A stretch of 36,889 nucleotides of DNA from Defluviitaleaceae bacterium (GTDB lineage: Bacteria; Bacillota_I; Bacilli_A; MOL361; Turicibacteraceae): NCBI GenBank assembly GCA_009778135.1, contig WRKJ01000092.1, positions 1 to 36,889 on the forward strand. The letters are read 5' to 3'. This document shows, one piece after another, positions 23,570 through 32,249 of the stretch; positions within the stretch are counted from its first letter, which is position 1; the number at the start of each line of letters is the position of its first letter. The translations under genes were made by a program, and so were the position numbers. The notes under the pieces are model-generated. The model did not search any database and had not been told where the DNA came from. It worked only from the letters and a program-made list of their open reading frames with translations.

Positions 23570-23947
23570 TTAATCCTCCTGTTTTTTAAGCCATAATTTC
23601 AACTCTTCCAAATCTGAATCAGTTATATTTTTTCCATCATACATTGTTTTTATAAGGCTTCCAACAGAGTTCCCACGATACCGAGATATAAAGTCGCCTG
23701 TTTCAATTTGCATATAATCTGTCTCACTGATAACAGGTGTGTAATTCCTTTCCCGACCGTTCTTTCCACTTGTTAAAAAATTCTTTTCAACCAACCTAAC
23801 AAGCATGGTTAAGACTGTTTGTGGTTTCCATTTCTTTTCTTCACCTAATTTATCGACAATTTGCATCGTTGTAATTGGCGTTGGATGATGCCAAATGATC
23901 CTCATGATTTCAAATTCTGCATCAGGCAACCTTTTTATGTTTGACAT
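23570..23947 (-). CDS. BlaI/MecI-type winged-helix repressor
   Basis: 125 residues, the normal length. The N-terminal winged helix has the family pattern LPDAEFEIMRIIWHHPTPIT, WKPQTVLTMLVRLVEKNFL and GRERNYTPVISETDY. The C-terminal part (about 85-125) forms the dimerisation helices. In BlaI the linked M56 protease triggers cleavage between these two parts. AAAGGACGG lies 9 bases before the start. The promoter region has two copies of the operator-like palindrome, one on the -10 box, so autorepression is expected. It forms an operon with the M56 gene. Confidence 0.9.
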   Translation of the reverse strand: MSNIKRLPDAEFEIMRIIWHHPTPITTMQIVDKLGEEKKWKPQTVLTMLVRLVEKNFLTSGKNGRERNYTPVISETDYMQIETGDFISRYRGNSVGSLIKTMYDGKNITDSDLEELKLWLKKQED

Positions 23948-23988
23948 TTTATCAACCGTCCTTTCTCGTGCTATTAAATTCGGAGCAA

Positions 23989-24022
23989 ACTACAAATGTA
24001 GGGAATTAGCTTAAAAAAACAA
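23989..24022 (-). promoter_or_regulatory. blaI-type promoter with operator O4 on the -10 box
   Basis: On the minus strand TTGTTT (24017-24022), 16-bp spacer and TACATT (23995-24000). The palindrome ACTACAAATGTAGG (23989-24002) covers the -10. Its core TACAAATGTA fits the known BlaI/MecI operator core TACAnnTGTA. Confidence 0.65.
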
Positions 24023-24030
24023 TCCCAAAA

Positions 24031-24044
24031 ACGACAGATGTAGT
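24031..24044. promoter_or_regulatory. operator-like palindrome O5 (BlaI-type)
   Basis: ACGACAGATGTAGT lies just upstream of the -35 box and about 42 bp from O4. It is the same motif as at the PepSY promoter. Confidence 0.6.
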
Positions 24045-24152
24045 TATCATCATATTATATGATGATTTCACGAAAAAGTCAATTCTTTTTGAAAATTAAT
24101 GATCACTGTTATTCAAATAGCTTGAATAATTGCAAGCACAAAACAAGAAAAT

Positions 24153-24162
24153 GTGGTATAAT
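24153..24162 (+). promoter_or_regulatory. extended -10 promoter of the der operon
   Basis: TGTGGTATAAT gives TATAAT at 24157-24162 with an extended TG. The -35 region is poor. The start codon of der lies 50 bases downstream. Confidence 0.6.
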
Positions 24163-24212
24163 GAAGCTAACCGTGCTTAAATGAAGCGGATAAAACGTTG
24201 GGAGAGATTGTC

Positions 24213-25523
24213 ATGGCATTACCAAAAGTAGCAATTGTTGGACGTCCAAATGTTGGGAAGTCCACCATTTTCAACCGAATTGTTGGAGAGCGTCTGTCCA
24301 TTGTTGAGGATGAGCCTGGGATTACAAGAGATCGCATTTATAGTCGTGGAGAATGGTTAACACGTGCGTTTAATGTAATTGACACAGGGGGGATTGAATT
24401 AGGAGACGAACAATTTCTAAGTGAAATCCGCCACCAAGCAGAAATTGCTATTGAAGAAGCTGATGTCATTGTCTTTGTCACAAATGCTCGAGATGGCTTG
24501 ATGCGTGCAGATGAAGTGGTCGCCAGTATGCTCTACAAATCAGAAAAACCTGTGATTCTGATCGTTAATAAAGTTGATGATGTTCATTTTCGCGATGAAA
24601 TTTATGACTTTTATGCCCTTGGACTTGGTGATCCGATTCCTGTATCAGCCGTTCATGGTATTGGATTTGGTGATATGTTAGATAAAGTTATCGCCAAATT
24701 ACCAACGACCAAAGAAAAAGATTACGATGACGACGTGATTAAATTTAGCTTAATCGGTCGCCCAAATGTCGGAAAATCATCACTGACAAATGCTTTGCTA
24801 AATGATACACGAACCATTGTAAGCGACATTGCAGGCACTACCCGTGATGCCATTGATTCACCTTTTACCAAAGACGGGAAAAAATATGTGGTCATCGACA
24901 CAGCGGGTATGCGCAAACGGGGCAAAGTCTACGAGTCAACCGAAAAATACAGTGTATTACGCGCCATGAGTGCCATTGATCGCAGTGATGTCTGTTTAAT
25001 TTTAATCGATGCTGCAGAAGGCCTTATTGAACAAGACAAGCGTGTAGCTGGACTTGCTCACGAATCAGGGCGCGGCGTTGTCATTGTCATCAACAAATGG
25101 GATGCCGTAGAAAAAGATGATGCAACCATGCGTAAATGGGAGCAACTGATTCGAACGGATATGGCCTTTTTAGATTATGCCCCGATTGTTTTTTTATCAG
25201 CTTTGACCAAGAAAAGAGTGCACACTTTATTTGAACCCCTTGACTTGGTCTATGAAAATCATCACAAACGCATCTCGACCCATCTACTCAATGATGTCAT
25301 TATGGATGCAGTCGCCATGAACCCGACACCGACTCACAAGGCTGGTAGGCTTCGTATTTATTATGCAACTCAAGTCAAAGCAGGACCACCCACTTTCGTC
25401 ATCTTCGTTAACGACACTGAGTTACTCCACTTTTCATACAAGCGTTACTTAGAGAACAGCTTGAGAAAAGCATTCGGATTCGAAGGGACTCCTGTTCATA
25501 TCATTGCGAGGAAGCGGGATTAA
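24213..25523 (+). CDS. der: ribosome assembly GTPase Der (EngA)
   Basis: 436 residues from the ATG at 24213 (GGGAGAG upstream; an in-frame TTG at 24198 is less likely). Two GTPase domains in tandem are seen: the first with [16 protein letters not shown] and NKVDD, the second with [16 protein letters not shown] and NKWD. They are followed by the C-terminal KH-like domain that contacts the 50S subunit. The protein acts in late 50S assembly in the cytoplasm. It heads a run of closely spaced plus-strand genes ending in prmC. Confidence 0.97.
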   Translation: MALPKVAIVGRPNVGKSTIFNRIVGERLSIVEDEPGITRDRIYSRGEWLTRAFNVIDTGGIELGDEQFLSEIRHQAEIAIEEADVIVFVTNARDGLMRADEVVASMLYKSEKPVILIVNKVDDVHFRDEIYDFYALGLGDPIPVSAVHGIGFGDMLDKVIAKLPTTKEKDYDDDVIKFSLIGRPNVGKSSLTNALLNDTRTIVSDIAGTTRDAIDSPFTKDGKKYVVIDTAGMRKRGKVYESTEKYSVLRAMSAIDRSDVCLILIDAAEGLIEQDKRVAGLAHESGRGVVIVINKWDAVEKDDATMRKWEQLIRTDMAFLDYAPIVFLSALTKKRVHTLFEPLDLVYENHHKRISTHLLNDVIMDAVAMNPTPTHKAGRLRIYYATQVKAGPPTFVIFVNDTELLHFSYKRYLENSLRKAFGFEGTPVHIIARKRD

Positions 25524-25536
25524 AGGAGGATGCCTG

Positions 25537-25713
25537 ATGAAGGTTGTATTCCTATTAGTCATTAATGAGCATGACCAAGAGTGGTGTAAAGGCCTTAAAG
25601 ATAAAATCGAAGAAAAATTCAAAAGAGATTTCCATCCACTTAATCAAATGCTTAATTGGGAAATTATTGTTATAAACAGCTCAACTGCTCGAAAAAGAAA
25701 AATTATTTCTTAG
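25537..25713 (+). CDS. hypothetical small protein in the der operon
   Basis: 58 residues from the ATG at 25537, with a strong AAAGGAGG 6 bases upstream, 13 bases after der. The first residues MKVVFLLVI are hydrophobic but followed by a charged segment (NEHDQEWCKGLKDKIEEKFKRD), which looks like a small alpha/beta protein rather than an exported one. No family is recognised. The good SD and tight spacing support translation. Confidence 0.6.
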   Translation: MKVVFLLVINEHDQEWCKGLKDKIEEKFKRDFHPLNQMLNWEIIVINSSTARKRKIIS

Positions 25714-25725
25714 GAGAACTTATAA

Positions 25726-26373
25726 ATGAATATCGCAAAGAACGTAGACCATATAAAAAATCAAATCCCCTCTTATACCTCCATCATTGGTGTGACGAAA
25801 TATGTGGATACTCAAGTTGCAAAAGAATTGTATGACCACGGCATTACCCATTTAGGAGAAAATCGCCCTGATGTTTTTTTAAAAAAATATCATGAAATCG
25901 AAAATCCTGTCACGTGGCATTTTATCGGGACCTTGCAAACACGAAAAGTCCGTGACGTGATTAACAAAATTGATTACCTCCATTCATTAGATCGCTTATC
26001 TTTGGCTGACGAAATTCAAAAACGCACTGATCAAAAAGTGAACTGTTTCGTTCAAGTTAATGTTTCCGAAGAAACCAGTAAGCACGGACTTAAAAAAGAA
26101 GACGTGATCGACTTCCTCAAGCAACTTGCTAACCATGATAAAATTAAAATTGTCGGCTTAATGACCATGGCACCTGATACCGATGATACAATGGTGATTC
26201 GACGTTGTTTTTCAACCCTTAGACAGCTGCAACAGGAAATTCAAAGCTTATCATTGGAACATGCCCCTTGTAAAGAACTGTCCATGGGCATGACCAATGA
26301 TTATCAACTTGCAATCGAAGAAGGCGCGACATTCGTTAGATTGGGTCGTTGTCTCGTAAAGGGGGAAGATTAA
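25726..26373 (+). CDS. ylmE: YggS/YlmE family PLP homeostasis protein
   Basis: 215 residues, slightly short for the family. The PLP lysine is in IIGVTKYVD; further signatures are GITHLGENRPDVFLKKY, WHFIGTLQTRKVRDV, HSLDRLSLADEI, VQVNVSEETSKHGL and LSMGMTNDYQLAIEEGATFVRLG. The family binds PLP in a TIM barrel and controls free PLP and amino acid levels in the cytoplasm; no reaction is known. TAGGAG lies 9 bases before the ATG. In many Firmicutes it sits beside cell division genes; here it lies between der and gpsA. Confidence 0.9.
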   Translation: MNIAKNVDHIKNQIPSYTSIIGVTKYVDTQVAKELYDHGITHLGENRPDVFLKKYHEIENPVTWHFIGTLQTRKVRDVINKIDYLHSLDRLSLADEIQKRTDQKVNCFVQVNVSEETSKHGLKKEDVIDFLKQLANHDKIKIVGLMTMAPDTDDTMVIRRCFSTLRQLQQEIQSLSLEHAPCKELSMGMTNDYQLAIEEGATFVRLGRCLVKGED

Positions 26374-26416
26374 CAACTAACGACGACAGTTATGTAAAAT
26401 GATAGGAGATGTTACA

Positions 26417-27424
26417 ATGTCAAAAATTACAGTGATAGGTGCAGGTAGTTGGGGGACAGCCCTTGCGCAAGTACTGGCTGATAATCAGCATGAGGTCATG
26501 CTGTATGCCATTGAAGAAAGCGTGGTTCAAGACATTAATGAGAATCATCAAAATTCAAGATTTTTCAGCGATGTTGTTTTACCCAAAAATATCAAAGCGA
26601 CACTTGATTTAAAACTCGCACTGCACGATGCCCAATTTGTCCTATTATCTGTTCCAACTAAAGTCATGAGAGATGTTCTGACAAGTATGAAGACCTTCTT
26701 GTCACCCCACATGGTGGTAATCAATGCCAGTAAAGGAATTGAACCGGGCACGCATAAACGGGTATCAGAAGTTGTCTCTGAAGTATTAGGTGAAGAGACA
26801 ACATTTGTTACTTTGTCTGGTCCATCCCATGCTGAAGAAGTGATTCTTCGAGAAATTACGACAGTAACATGTGCTGGGAATCACGTCAACAGGTTACTTG
26901 ACATTCAAGAATTGTTTTCAAATCAGTATTTTCGCGTTTACCGCACCGATGATTTAATTGGTGTTGAAGTCGGTGGATCCATTAAAAATGTCATGGCACT
27001 TGGTTCTGGCATTTTAGCAGGCCTTGGCTATGGTGATAACGCAAGAGCCATGTTAATTACAAGAAGTTTAATCGAAATCAAACGCTTAGGTGTGGCATTA
27101 GGTGCAAAAGAAGAAACTTTTGATGGCTTATCTGGACTTGGGGATTTAATTGTCACGACCATGTCGAAACACAGTCGAAATTTTCAAGCAGGCTTTAAAA
27201 TTGGCAGTGGCTCTGATTTAAACGAAGCATTAGACAACATGAAAATGGTTGTTGAAGGCGTTCGTTCTTGTCAAGCAACTTACGAATTGGCTCAAAAATT
27301 AGAAATTCATATGCCATTTGTTGGTGCCATTTATGATGTTGTTTTCAACCGCAATAACCCGAAAGATGTCATTGAAAAAATGATGCAACGTCCGCTCATG
27401 GCGGAAAATCCAAAGGAAGCGTAG
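26417..27424 (+). CDS. gpsA: glycerol-3-phosphate dehydrogenase (NAD(P)+)
   Basis: 335 residues from the ATG at 26417 (ATAGGAG upstream; the frame is open to 26399 but the SD decides). The Rossmann motif GAGSWGTALA, NASKGIEPGT, TLSGPSHAEE, GVEVGGSIKNVMALG with the catalytic lysine, and LSGLGDLIVT are all present. It makes sn-glycerol 3-phosphate from dihydroxyacetone phosphate for phospholipid and teichoic acid synthesis. In many Firmicutes gpsA follows der directly; here two genes lie between them. Confidence 0.96.
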   Translation: MSKITVIGAGSWGTALAQVLADNQHEVMLYAIEESVVQDINENHQNSRFFSDVVLPKNIKATLDLKLALHDAQFVLLSVPTKVMRDVLTSMKTFLSPHMVVINASKGIEPGTHKRVSEVVSEVLGEETTFVTLSGPSHAEEVILREITTVTCAGNHVNRLLDIQELFSNQYFRVYRTDDLIGVEVGGSIKNVMALGSGILAGLGYGDNARAMLITRSLIEIKRLGVALGAKEETFDGLSGLGDLIVTTMSKHSRNFQAGFKIGSGSDLNEALDNMKMVVEGVRSCQATYELAQKLEIHMPFVGAIYDVVFNRNNPKDVIEKMMQRPLMAENPKEA

Positions 27425-27429
27425 ATGCG

Positions 27430-28281
27430 ATGAATACCATTAGAAATTTATTATTAACCGCAGAAAAGAAAGCTTTGGAAACCGGTAAAGAAGCATCTGC
27501 CATTAAACTATTGATGCAACACGCAACGTCCAAAGAAGGCCATGAACTCGTCGCCAATTTAGATGATAGCCTCTCTCATGAGCAAGCCCAGCTTTTCCAA
27601 GAAAATGTTAAAAAATACTTGGTAGATAACACCCCGATTCAACATTTAATGGGTTACGAAACCTTTTTCGGATATGCGTTCAAAGTGAACGAAACTGTTT
27701 TAATTCCACGTTTCGAAACCGAAGAATTGGTTGAAAAAGTTTTAGCCTTATACGACGCACATTTTGAAGGTAAAGAAGTCGACGTTGTTGATGTAGGTAC
27801 CGGCTGTGGTGCGATTGGTATCACATTGGCACTTGAAGAATCAGCAATGAATGTCACAGTGACAGACATTTCTGAATCTGCCCTTGCTGTTGCTAAAGAA
27901 AATGCAAAAAAATTAAAAGCCGATGTCCAGTTCCTTCAAAGTGATATGCTCGCTCAGCTGGTTGATGAATGGAAAAAGTTTGACATCTTGGTTTCCAATC
28001 CCCCTTACATTCCGACAACAGAAGAAGTGGATGCGCTGGTCTATGATAACGAGCCCCATTTGGCTTTATTTGGTGGTGAAGACGGTTTGTATTTTTACCG
28101 TAAAATTTTGCAAGATGCGCATTTGATTTTAAAGAAGCCTAGCATCATTGCTTTTGAACATGCCTATCATCACCGAGAAGGCATGGCAAAATTAATTGCT
28201 GAGTTTTTCCCTACTTCAGCATTTGAAACGATTAAAGACATGCAAGGCAAAGACCGAATAACCATTATGATAAATAAATAA
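27430..28281 (+). CDS. prmC: release factor glutamine N5-methyltransferase
   Basis: 283 residues. The N-terminal helical domain (1-85, NTPIQHLMGYETFFGYAF) precedes the methyltransferase fold with VVDVGTGCGAIGITLA and the catalytic NPPYIP motif. IPRFETEELVEKVL near residue 95 is the family's release-factor-binding segment. It methylates the GGQ glutamine of RF1 and RF2. The usual neighbour prfA is missing; here it follows gpsA by 5 bases as the last gene of the plus-strand run, ending at a strong terminator. Confidence 0.93.
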   Translation: MNTIRNLLLTAEKKALETGKEASAIKLLMQHATSKEGHELVANLDDSLSHEQAQLFQENVKKYLVDNTPIQHLMGYETFFGYAFKVNETVLIPRFETEELVEKVLALYDAHFEGKEVDVVDVGTGCGAIGITLALEESAMNVTVTDISESALAVAKENAKKLKADVQFLQSDMLAQLVDEWKKFDILVSNPPYIPTTEEVDALVYDNEPHLALFGGEDGLYFYRKILQDAHLILKKPSIIAFEHAYHHREGMAKLIAEFFPTSAFETIKDMQGKDRITIMINK

Positions 28282-28309
28282 AAAGCCTGAGCTTTCAGGC
28301 TTTTTATTT
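28276..28309. terminator. bidirectional terminator between prmC and rbfA
   Basis: AAAAAGCCTGA and TCAGGCTTTTT form an 11-bp stem with a GCTT tetraloop and flanking A and T runs. It ends both converging transcripts. Confidence 0.92.
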
Positions 28310-28316
28310 ATTGTTA

Positions 28317-28664
28317 TCAGCGGTTTCGATTCAATTCTGCCAACATCGCATCAATTTTATTCCCATATTTGGTTGATTCATCAATGGTGAAAATCAGTTC
28401 TGGTATTTTTCTCATTGACGACATCCGCTTCGCAAGTTCAGAGCGGATAAATCCTTTTGCTCGATCTAGCGCGACAGCTGCGTCTCTTTCACTATAGCCA
28501 GGTCCATATACGGTGTAATAAACTTTACAAAATGATAAATCATTGGTTACTTCACAGCCTGTAATGGTAATAAAACCCACTTTTTTATCTTTCACTTCTC
28601 GTTGTAAGATTTCATTAAGATGTCGTTTCATTTGCTCTGAAACTTTTAGCATCTTCGTACTCAT
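28317..28664 (-). CDS. rbfA: 30S ribosome-binding factor A
   Basis: 115 residues with the RbfA KH-type pattern: KMLKVSEQMKRHLNEILQRE, KVGFITITGCEVTNDLSFCKVYY, KGFIRSELAKRM and RKIPELIFTIDEST. It binds 16S rRNA and acts in 30S maturation and cold adaptation. It is the last gene of the rimP-nusA operon, but is separated from infB by a lipoprotein gene. The usual next genes truB and ribF are not present. Confidence 0.94.
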   Translation of the reverse strand: MSTKMLKVSEQMKRHLNEILQREVKDKKVGFITITGCEVTNDLSFCKVYYTVYGPGYSERDAAVALDRAKGFIRSELAKRMSSMRKIPELIFTIDESTKYGNKIDAMLAELNRNR

Positions 28665-28700
28665 ATGCTCACCACCCTACTTCTTATGCATTTTCACATG

Positions 28701-29345
28701 TTAATCTAATCCAATTTGGCTAAGTGCAGAAACAACACCATCTGTAAACATGATGGTAATGACACTTAAATCGCTATTGATCCATGAAACCGTTGTTGAT
28801 GTTGCACCTAACACTTCCATCACCATCACTGAATACGGAACACCGATTGCTTCATAAACAGCCAGTTCCGTCATCCCAGTTGAAAGGTTTGAAAAATCAT
28901 CAAGTGTGACATCATCACTTCTGCCGAAGATGGCTTCCATAACCGAAGTCGCCTCGCCATCACTAAATGTAATGGTCGTAGAATTAGAATCCGATAAATT
29001 GATGTCTAACCAAACCATCGTTGTTGTTTCAACACCTAATAAGTCCATCGTTGTTTCTGAAGTTGGGCTTCCTAAAAGTTCGATGGCTTCTTCCATGCTG
29101 ATGCCCAAGTCTAGTTCAAGAAAGTCATCAAACCCTGTGAAACCTGACTCAACTTCTTCAATTTCGTCTTCTTCAGCTTCCAGTTCAGGTGCTTCTGTTT
29201 CGCTTTCGCTCTCTTCATACGAAGCTGCTTCCTCGTATTCGTAGTAAGCGTGTGTGTCAAGCTCTGATTCATCATTTGAACCACCACAAGCTGTTAATGT
29301 AACGATGACGATCACTAGCAATAGTCGCCATTTTAAATTTTTCAT
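28701..29345 (-). CDS. lipoprotein with tandem SmpA/OmlA-like domains, inside the infB-rbfA interval
   Basis: 214 residues from the ATG at 29345, set by GGGAGG 7 bases upstream; the frame is open to 29501 but that would overlap infB. A lipoprotein signal (LLLVIVIVTLTACGG, lipobox LTAC) is followed by an acidic linker (EYEEAASYEESESETEAPEL and more). Two repeats of about 65 residues with the motif SMEEAIELLGSPTSET / GMTELAVYEAIGVPYSV follow; this is the SmpA/BLIP-like (DUF3862-type) fold seen in small lipoproteins and beta-lactamase inhibitors. It is anchored on the outer face of the membrane. Spaced 37 bases after infB and 36 bases before rbfA, it is co-transcribed with ribosome factors, which is unusual. 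Confidence 0.82.
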   Translation of the reverse strand: MKNLKWRLLLVIVIVTLTACGGSNDESELDTHAYYEYEEAASYEESESETEAPELEAEEDEIEEVESGFTGFDDFLELDLGISMEEAIELLGSPTSETTMDLLGVETTTMVWLDINLSDSNSTTITFSDGEATSVMEAIFGRSDDVTLDDFSNLSTGMTELAVYEAIGVPYSVMVMEVLGATSTTVSWINSDLSVITIMFTDGVVSALSQIGLD

Positions 29346-29382
29346 TCTTTTTCCTCCCACATGTGCGCACGTTCTTTGATGC

Positions 29383-31578
29383 TTATACTGGCTTAACTTC
29401 TTCCATAATGTATGCTTCGATGATATCGCCTTCTTTAATGTCGTTATAACGTTCGACTGTAACACCACATTCATAACCAGCATTAACGTCTTTAACTTCA
29501 TCTTTAAATCTTTTTAACGATGCCAAATCTCCTTCAAATACAACAATGCCGTCACGGATCACACGGACACCTGAATTTCGATTAACTGTTCCTTCCGTCA
29601 CATAGCAACCCGCGATGGTACCAATTTTAGACACTTTAAAAGTTTGACGTACTTCTAATTGTCCCGTTACTTTTTCAACAAAGACTGGATCAAGCAGTCC
29701 TTTCATCGCTGCTTCGATTTCATCAATGGCATTATAAATAATGGAATGAAGCCTCATATCAACGCCTGCAGCTTCAGCAGCCATCCTTACACTTGAAGTC
29801 GGTCGTACATTAAAGCCAATGATAATCGCGTGAGATGCCAATGCAAATGTGACATCATTTTCAGTAATGGTTCCAACGGATGCACGAATAATTTTTACAT
29901 TAACACCTTCAACATTAATCTTTTGTAGACTGCCCGACAATGCTTCAACTGAACCTTGTACATCACCTTTAATAATGATGTTTAATTCTTTCATGTCACC
30001 TTCTTTAATTTGAGAGAACAAATCATCAAGGGTTACCGCTGCTGTTGGCATGTTGTTACGAGCTGTCGTGTTGGCAGCACGTTTTTCAGAAATTTGACGT
30101 GCTTCTTTTTCAGCAGAGAAGACCATAAAGCGATCACCTGCCAATGGCACACCATGAATCCCTGTGATTTCAATCGGTGTCGAAGGCGTTGCTGTTTTGA
30201 TGTTATTTCCCAAATCATTGATCATGGTTCGCACGCGGCCATATTGATCCCCAACCACAATGGCATCGCCGATTTCAAGCGTTCCATTTTCAACCAAAAG
30301 CGTCGCAACAGGTCCACGTCCTTTGTCAAGCTTCGCTTCGATCACTGTTCCTGAGGACAAACGGTTAGAATTCGCTCTGAAATCTTGCATTTCAGCCGTG
30401 ATGGTTACCATTTCTAACAGATCTTCAATGCCTTCTCCAGCTTTCGCTGAAATTTTAACATAGATGGTGTCTCCACCCCATTCTTCAGGCACGAGTTCTT
30501 GTTCGAGAAGCTCTTGCATCACGCGCTCAGGGTTCGCTTCTGGCTTATCCATTTTATTGACAGCCACAATAATCGGGACGCCAGCTGCTTTTGCATGATC
30601 CACCGCTTCTTTCGTTTGTGGCATCACCCCATCATCAGCAGCAACCACTAGAATACAAATATCTGTTATTTTCGCACCACGTGCGCGCATAGACGTAAAA
30701 GCCGCATGACCAGGTGTATCTAAGAAAGTAATCAATTCGCCATTGTGTTCAACTTGATAAGCACCAATATGTTGTGTAATCCCGCCAGCTTCTCCAGATG
30801 TCACACGCGACTTACGAATGGTATCAAGCAATGTTGTTTTTCCATGGTCAACATGTCCCATAATGGTCACAACAGGTGGGCGTTTTGTTAAATGAGCTTC
30901 ATCATCTACAATGTCAAGCTTTTCAAATTCAACCACATCCGTAAAGACTTTATCCTTGACTTCAAAGCCTGACTCATCAGCAATAAGCTCCACAGTATCA
31001 CGATCTAATGACTGATTCACAGAAGCCATAATGCCCAGCATCAACAACTGCTTCAAAACTTCAGCAGATGATTTGCCAATTTGCTCACATAAATCACCTA
31101 CTGTTAATTCCTCACTATAATACACCACATTTTCTTCAGCCTCAACTTTGGTTGGTACATTGGTGACACGGGATTCCTCTTCGACTTTTACCTTCTTGAC
31201 GTTAGATCCTTTTTTCTTTTTCGTAATTTTAGGCTTCAACGCTTGTGCATAATCATCATATTTGAATAACTCATCCGCGTCGACTTCAGCAAAGATATCT
31301 CCTGTTTCATCCGGATCTTCTATAACTTCGATAGGCTTTAGCTCCTTTTTTGATACCTTCGGTGCTTCTTTTTTGGCAACTATTTTTTTAGGTGTCGTCT
31401 TTTTCTCTTCTTTTGGTTTCGGTTGGTCTTCCTTCTTGTATTTTCGATCTAGAATTTTAACCACTTCGGGCTCTAAAACTGACATATGACTTTTCACTTC
31501 AATTCCAGCTGCCGCTAAAAGTTCAATAATTTCTTTACTCTTCGCATTTGCTTGTTTTGCATATTCATGTATTCTCAT
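29383..31578 (-). CDS. infB: translation initiation factor IF-2
   Basis: 731 residues, at the short end for IF-2. The N-terminal IF2-N module ([20 protein letters not shown]) is followed by a lysine-rich region, a second IF2-N and the GTPase core with [21 protein letters not shown] and NKMDKP. Domains II-IV then follow. It places initiator fMet-tRNA on the 30S subunit. The AGGAGG 6 bases before the ATG is strong. Operon order is rimP-nusA-ylxR-ylxQ-infB, as in most Firmicutes. Confidence 0.97.
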   Translation of the reverse strand: MRIHEYAKQANAKSKEIIELLAAAGIEVKSHMSVLEPEVVKILDRKYKKEDQPKPKEEKKTTPKKIVAKKEAPKVSKKELKPIEVIEDPDETGDIFAEVDADELFKYDDYAQALKPKITKKKKGSNVKKVKVEEESRVTNVPTKVEAEENVVYYSEELTVGDLCEQIGKSSAEVLKQLLMLGIMASVNQSLDRDTVELIADESGFEVKDKVFTDVVEFEKLDIVDDEAHLTKRPPVVTIMGHVDHGKTTLLDTIRKSRVTSGEAGGITQHIGAYQVEHNGELITFLDTPGHAAFTSMRARGAKITDICILVVAADDGVMPQTKEAVDHAKAAGVPIIVAVNKMDKPEANPERVMQELLEQELVPEEWGGDTIYVKISAKAGEGIEDLLEMVTITAEMQDFRANSNRLSSGTVIEAKLDKGRGPVATLLVENGTLEIGDAIVVGDQYGRVRTMINDLGNNIKTATPSTPIEITGIHGVPLAGDRFMVFSAEKEARQISEKRAANTTARNNMPTAAVTLDDLFSQIKEGDMKELNIIIKGDVQGSVEALSGSLQKINVEGVNVKIIRASVGTITENDVTFALASHAIIIGFNVRPTSSVRMAAEAAGVDMRLHSIIYNAIDEIEAAMKGLLDPVFVEKVTGQLEVRQTFKVSKIGTIAGCYVTEGTVNRNSGVRVIRDGIVVFEGDLASLKRFKDEVKDVNAGYECGVTVERYNDIKEGDIIEAYIMEEVKPV

Positions 31579-31653
31579 TAACTGTTCCTCCTATGAATTT
31601 CAGGATTGCAGTGGCTGCTAACCACTTTTAAAAATGAACGCATTGCGTCCCTT

Positions 31654-31965
31654 CTACGCTTGACACTTTTGTAACTTCTCTTTTAACGCTTTAACAAACT
31701 GTTGATCTGTAATACCGACTACTTTTCGACTGGGCTTTCCAATGGCCAATCCTAAATCAGCACCTACTTCTAATTGAATCCAAGCAACATGATAGTGGTG
31801 ACATTTTGACGTTATTTTCTTCAACGTGTTCTCACTTGCATGTGCATCAATTAACACGAGCTTAACTTTTCCACTTCTCACACCATTTAGCACCAGCTCT
31901 GTTCCTGTGATCAATGCCCCCGCACGACTCATTAAACCGATAAAACTTAAAATCTCTTTACTCAT
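31654..31965 (-). CDS. ylxQ: L7Ae-family ribosomal protein YlxQ
   Basis: 103 residues with the L7Ae/L30e pattern: IGLMSRAGALITGTELVLNGVRSGKVKLVLIDAHASENTLKKI. These proteins bind RNA kink-turns. It overlaps ylxR by 8 bases and precedes infB in the usual order. Confidence 0.9.
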   Translation of the reverse strand: MSKEILSFIGLMSRAGALITGTELVLNGVRSGKVKLVLIDAHASENTLKKITSKCHHYHVAWIQLEVGADLGLAIGKPSRKVVGITDQQFVKALKEKLQKCQA

Positions 31966-32248
31966 CCATGGGCTCCTTCATGTGAACAAGATTGACAAGT
32001 TCAAGTAAGTCGTCATAAATTTTCTCATCAAGCTTCATGCGAAGTGCTCTCGCGAAAGCGTGCTTTTTTTTCGCTTTTTTAATCGCATGAACATCGGGTG
32101 TGATGTAAGCGCCACGCCCCTGAAGCTCGCCTGTTTGATCGATGATGACCTGATCTTCTACGCGCACAATTCTCAACAACTCAGCTTTTTGTCTCCGTTC
32201 ATTCGTACCGACACACTTACGAACTGGAATGTCTTTTTTACGGCTCAT
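31958..32248 (-). CDS. ylxR: RNA-binding protein YlxR (RnpM)
   Basis: 96 residues from the ATG at 32248, which overlaps the nusA 3' end; an in-frame ATG at 32257 lies inside nusA. The signature IPVRKCVGTNERRQKAELLRIV followed by GRGAYI is diagnostic for DUF448. The B. subtilis relative binds RNase P RNA and acts as a regulator. It sits between nusA and ylxQ as usual. Confidence 0.9.
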   Translation of the reverse strand: MSRKKDIPVRKCVGTNERRQKAELLRIVRVEDQVIIDQTGELQGRGAYITPDVHAIKKAKKKHAFARALRMKLDEKIYDDLLELVNLVHMKEPMDE

Positions 32249-32249
32249 T

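Noticed and set aside
29346-29501. N-terminal extension of the lipoprotein frame into infB
   Set aside because: The extension would hide the lipoprotein signal inside the protein, and a good SD precedes the ATG at 29345.
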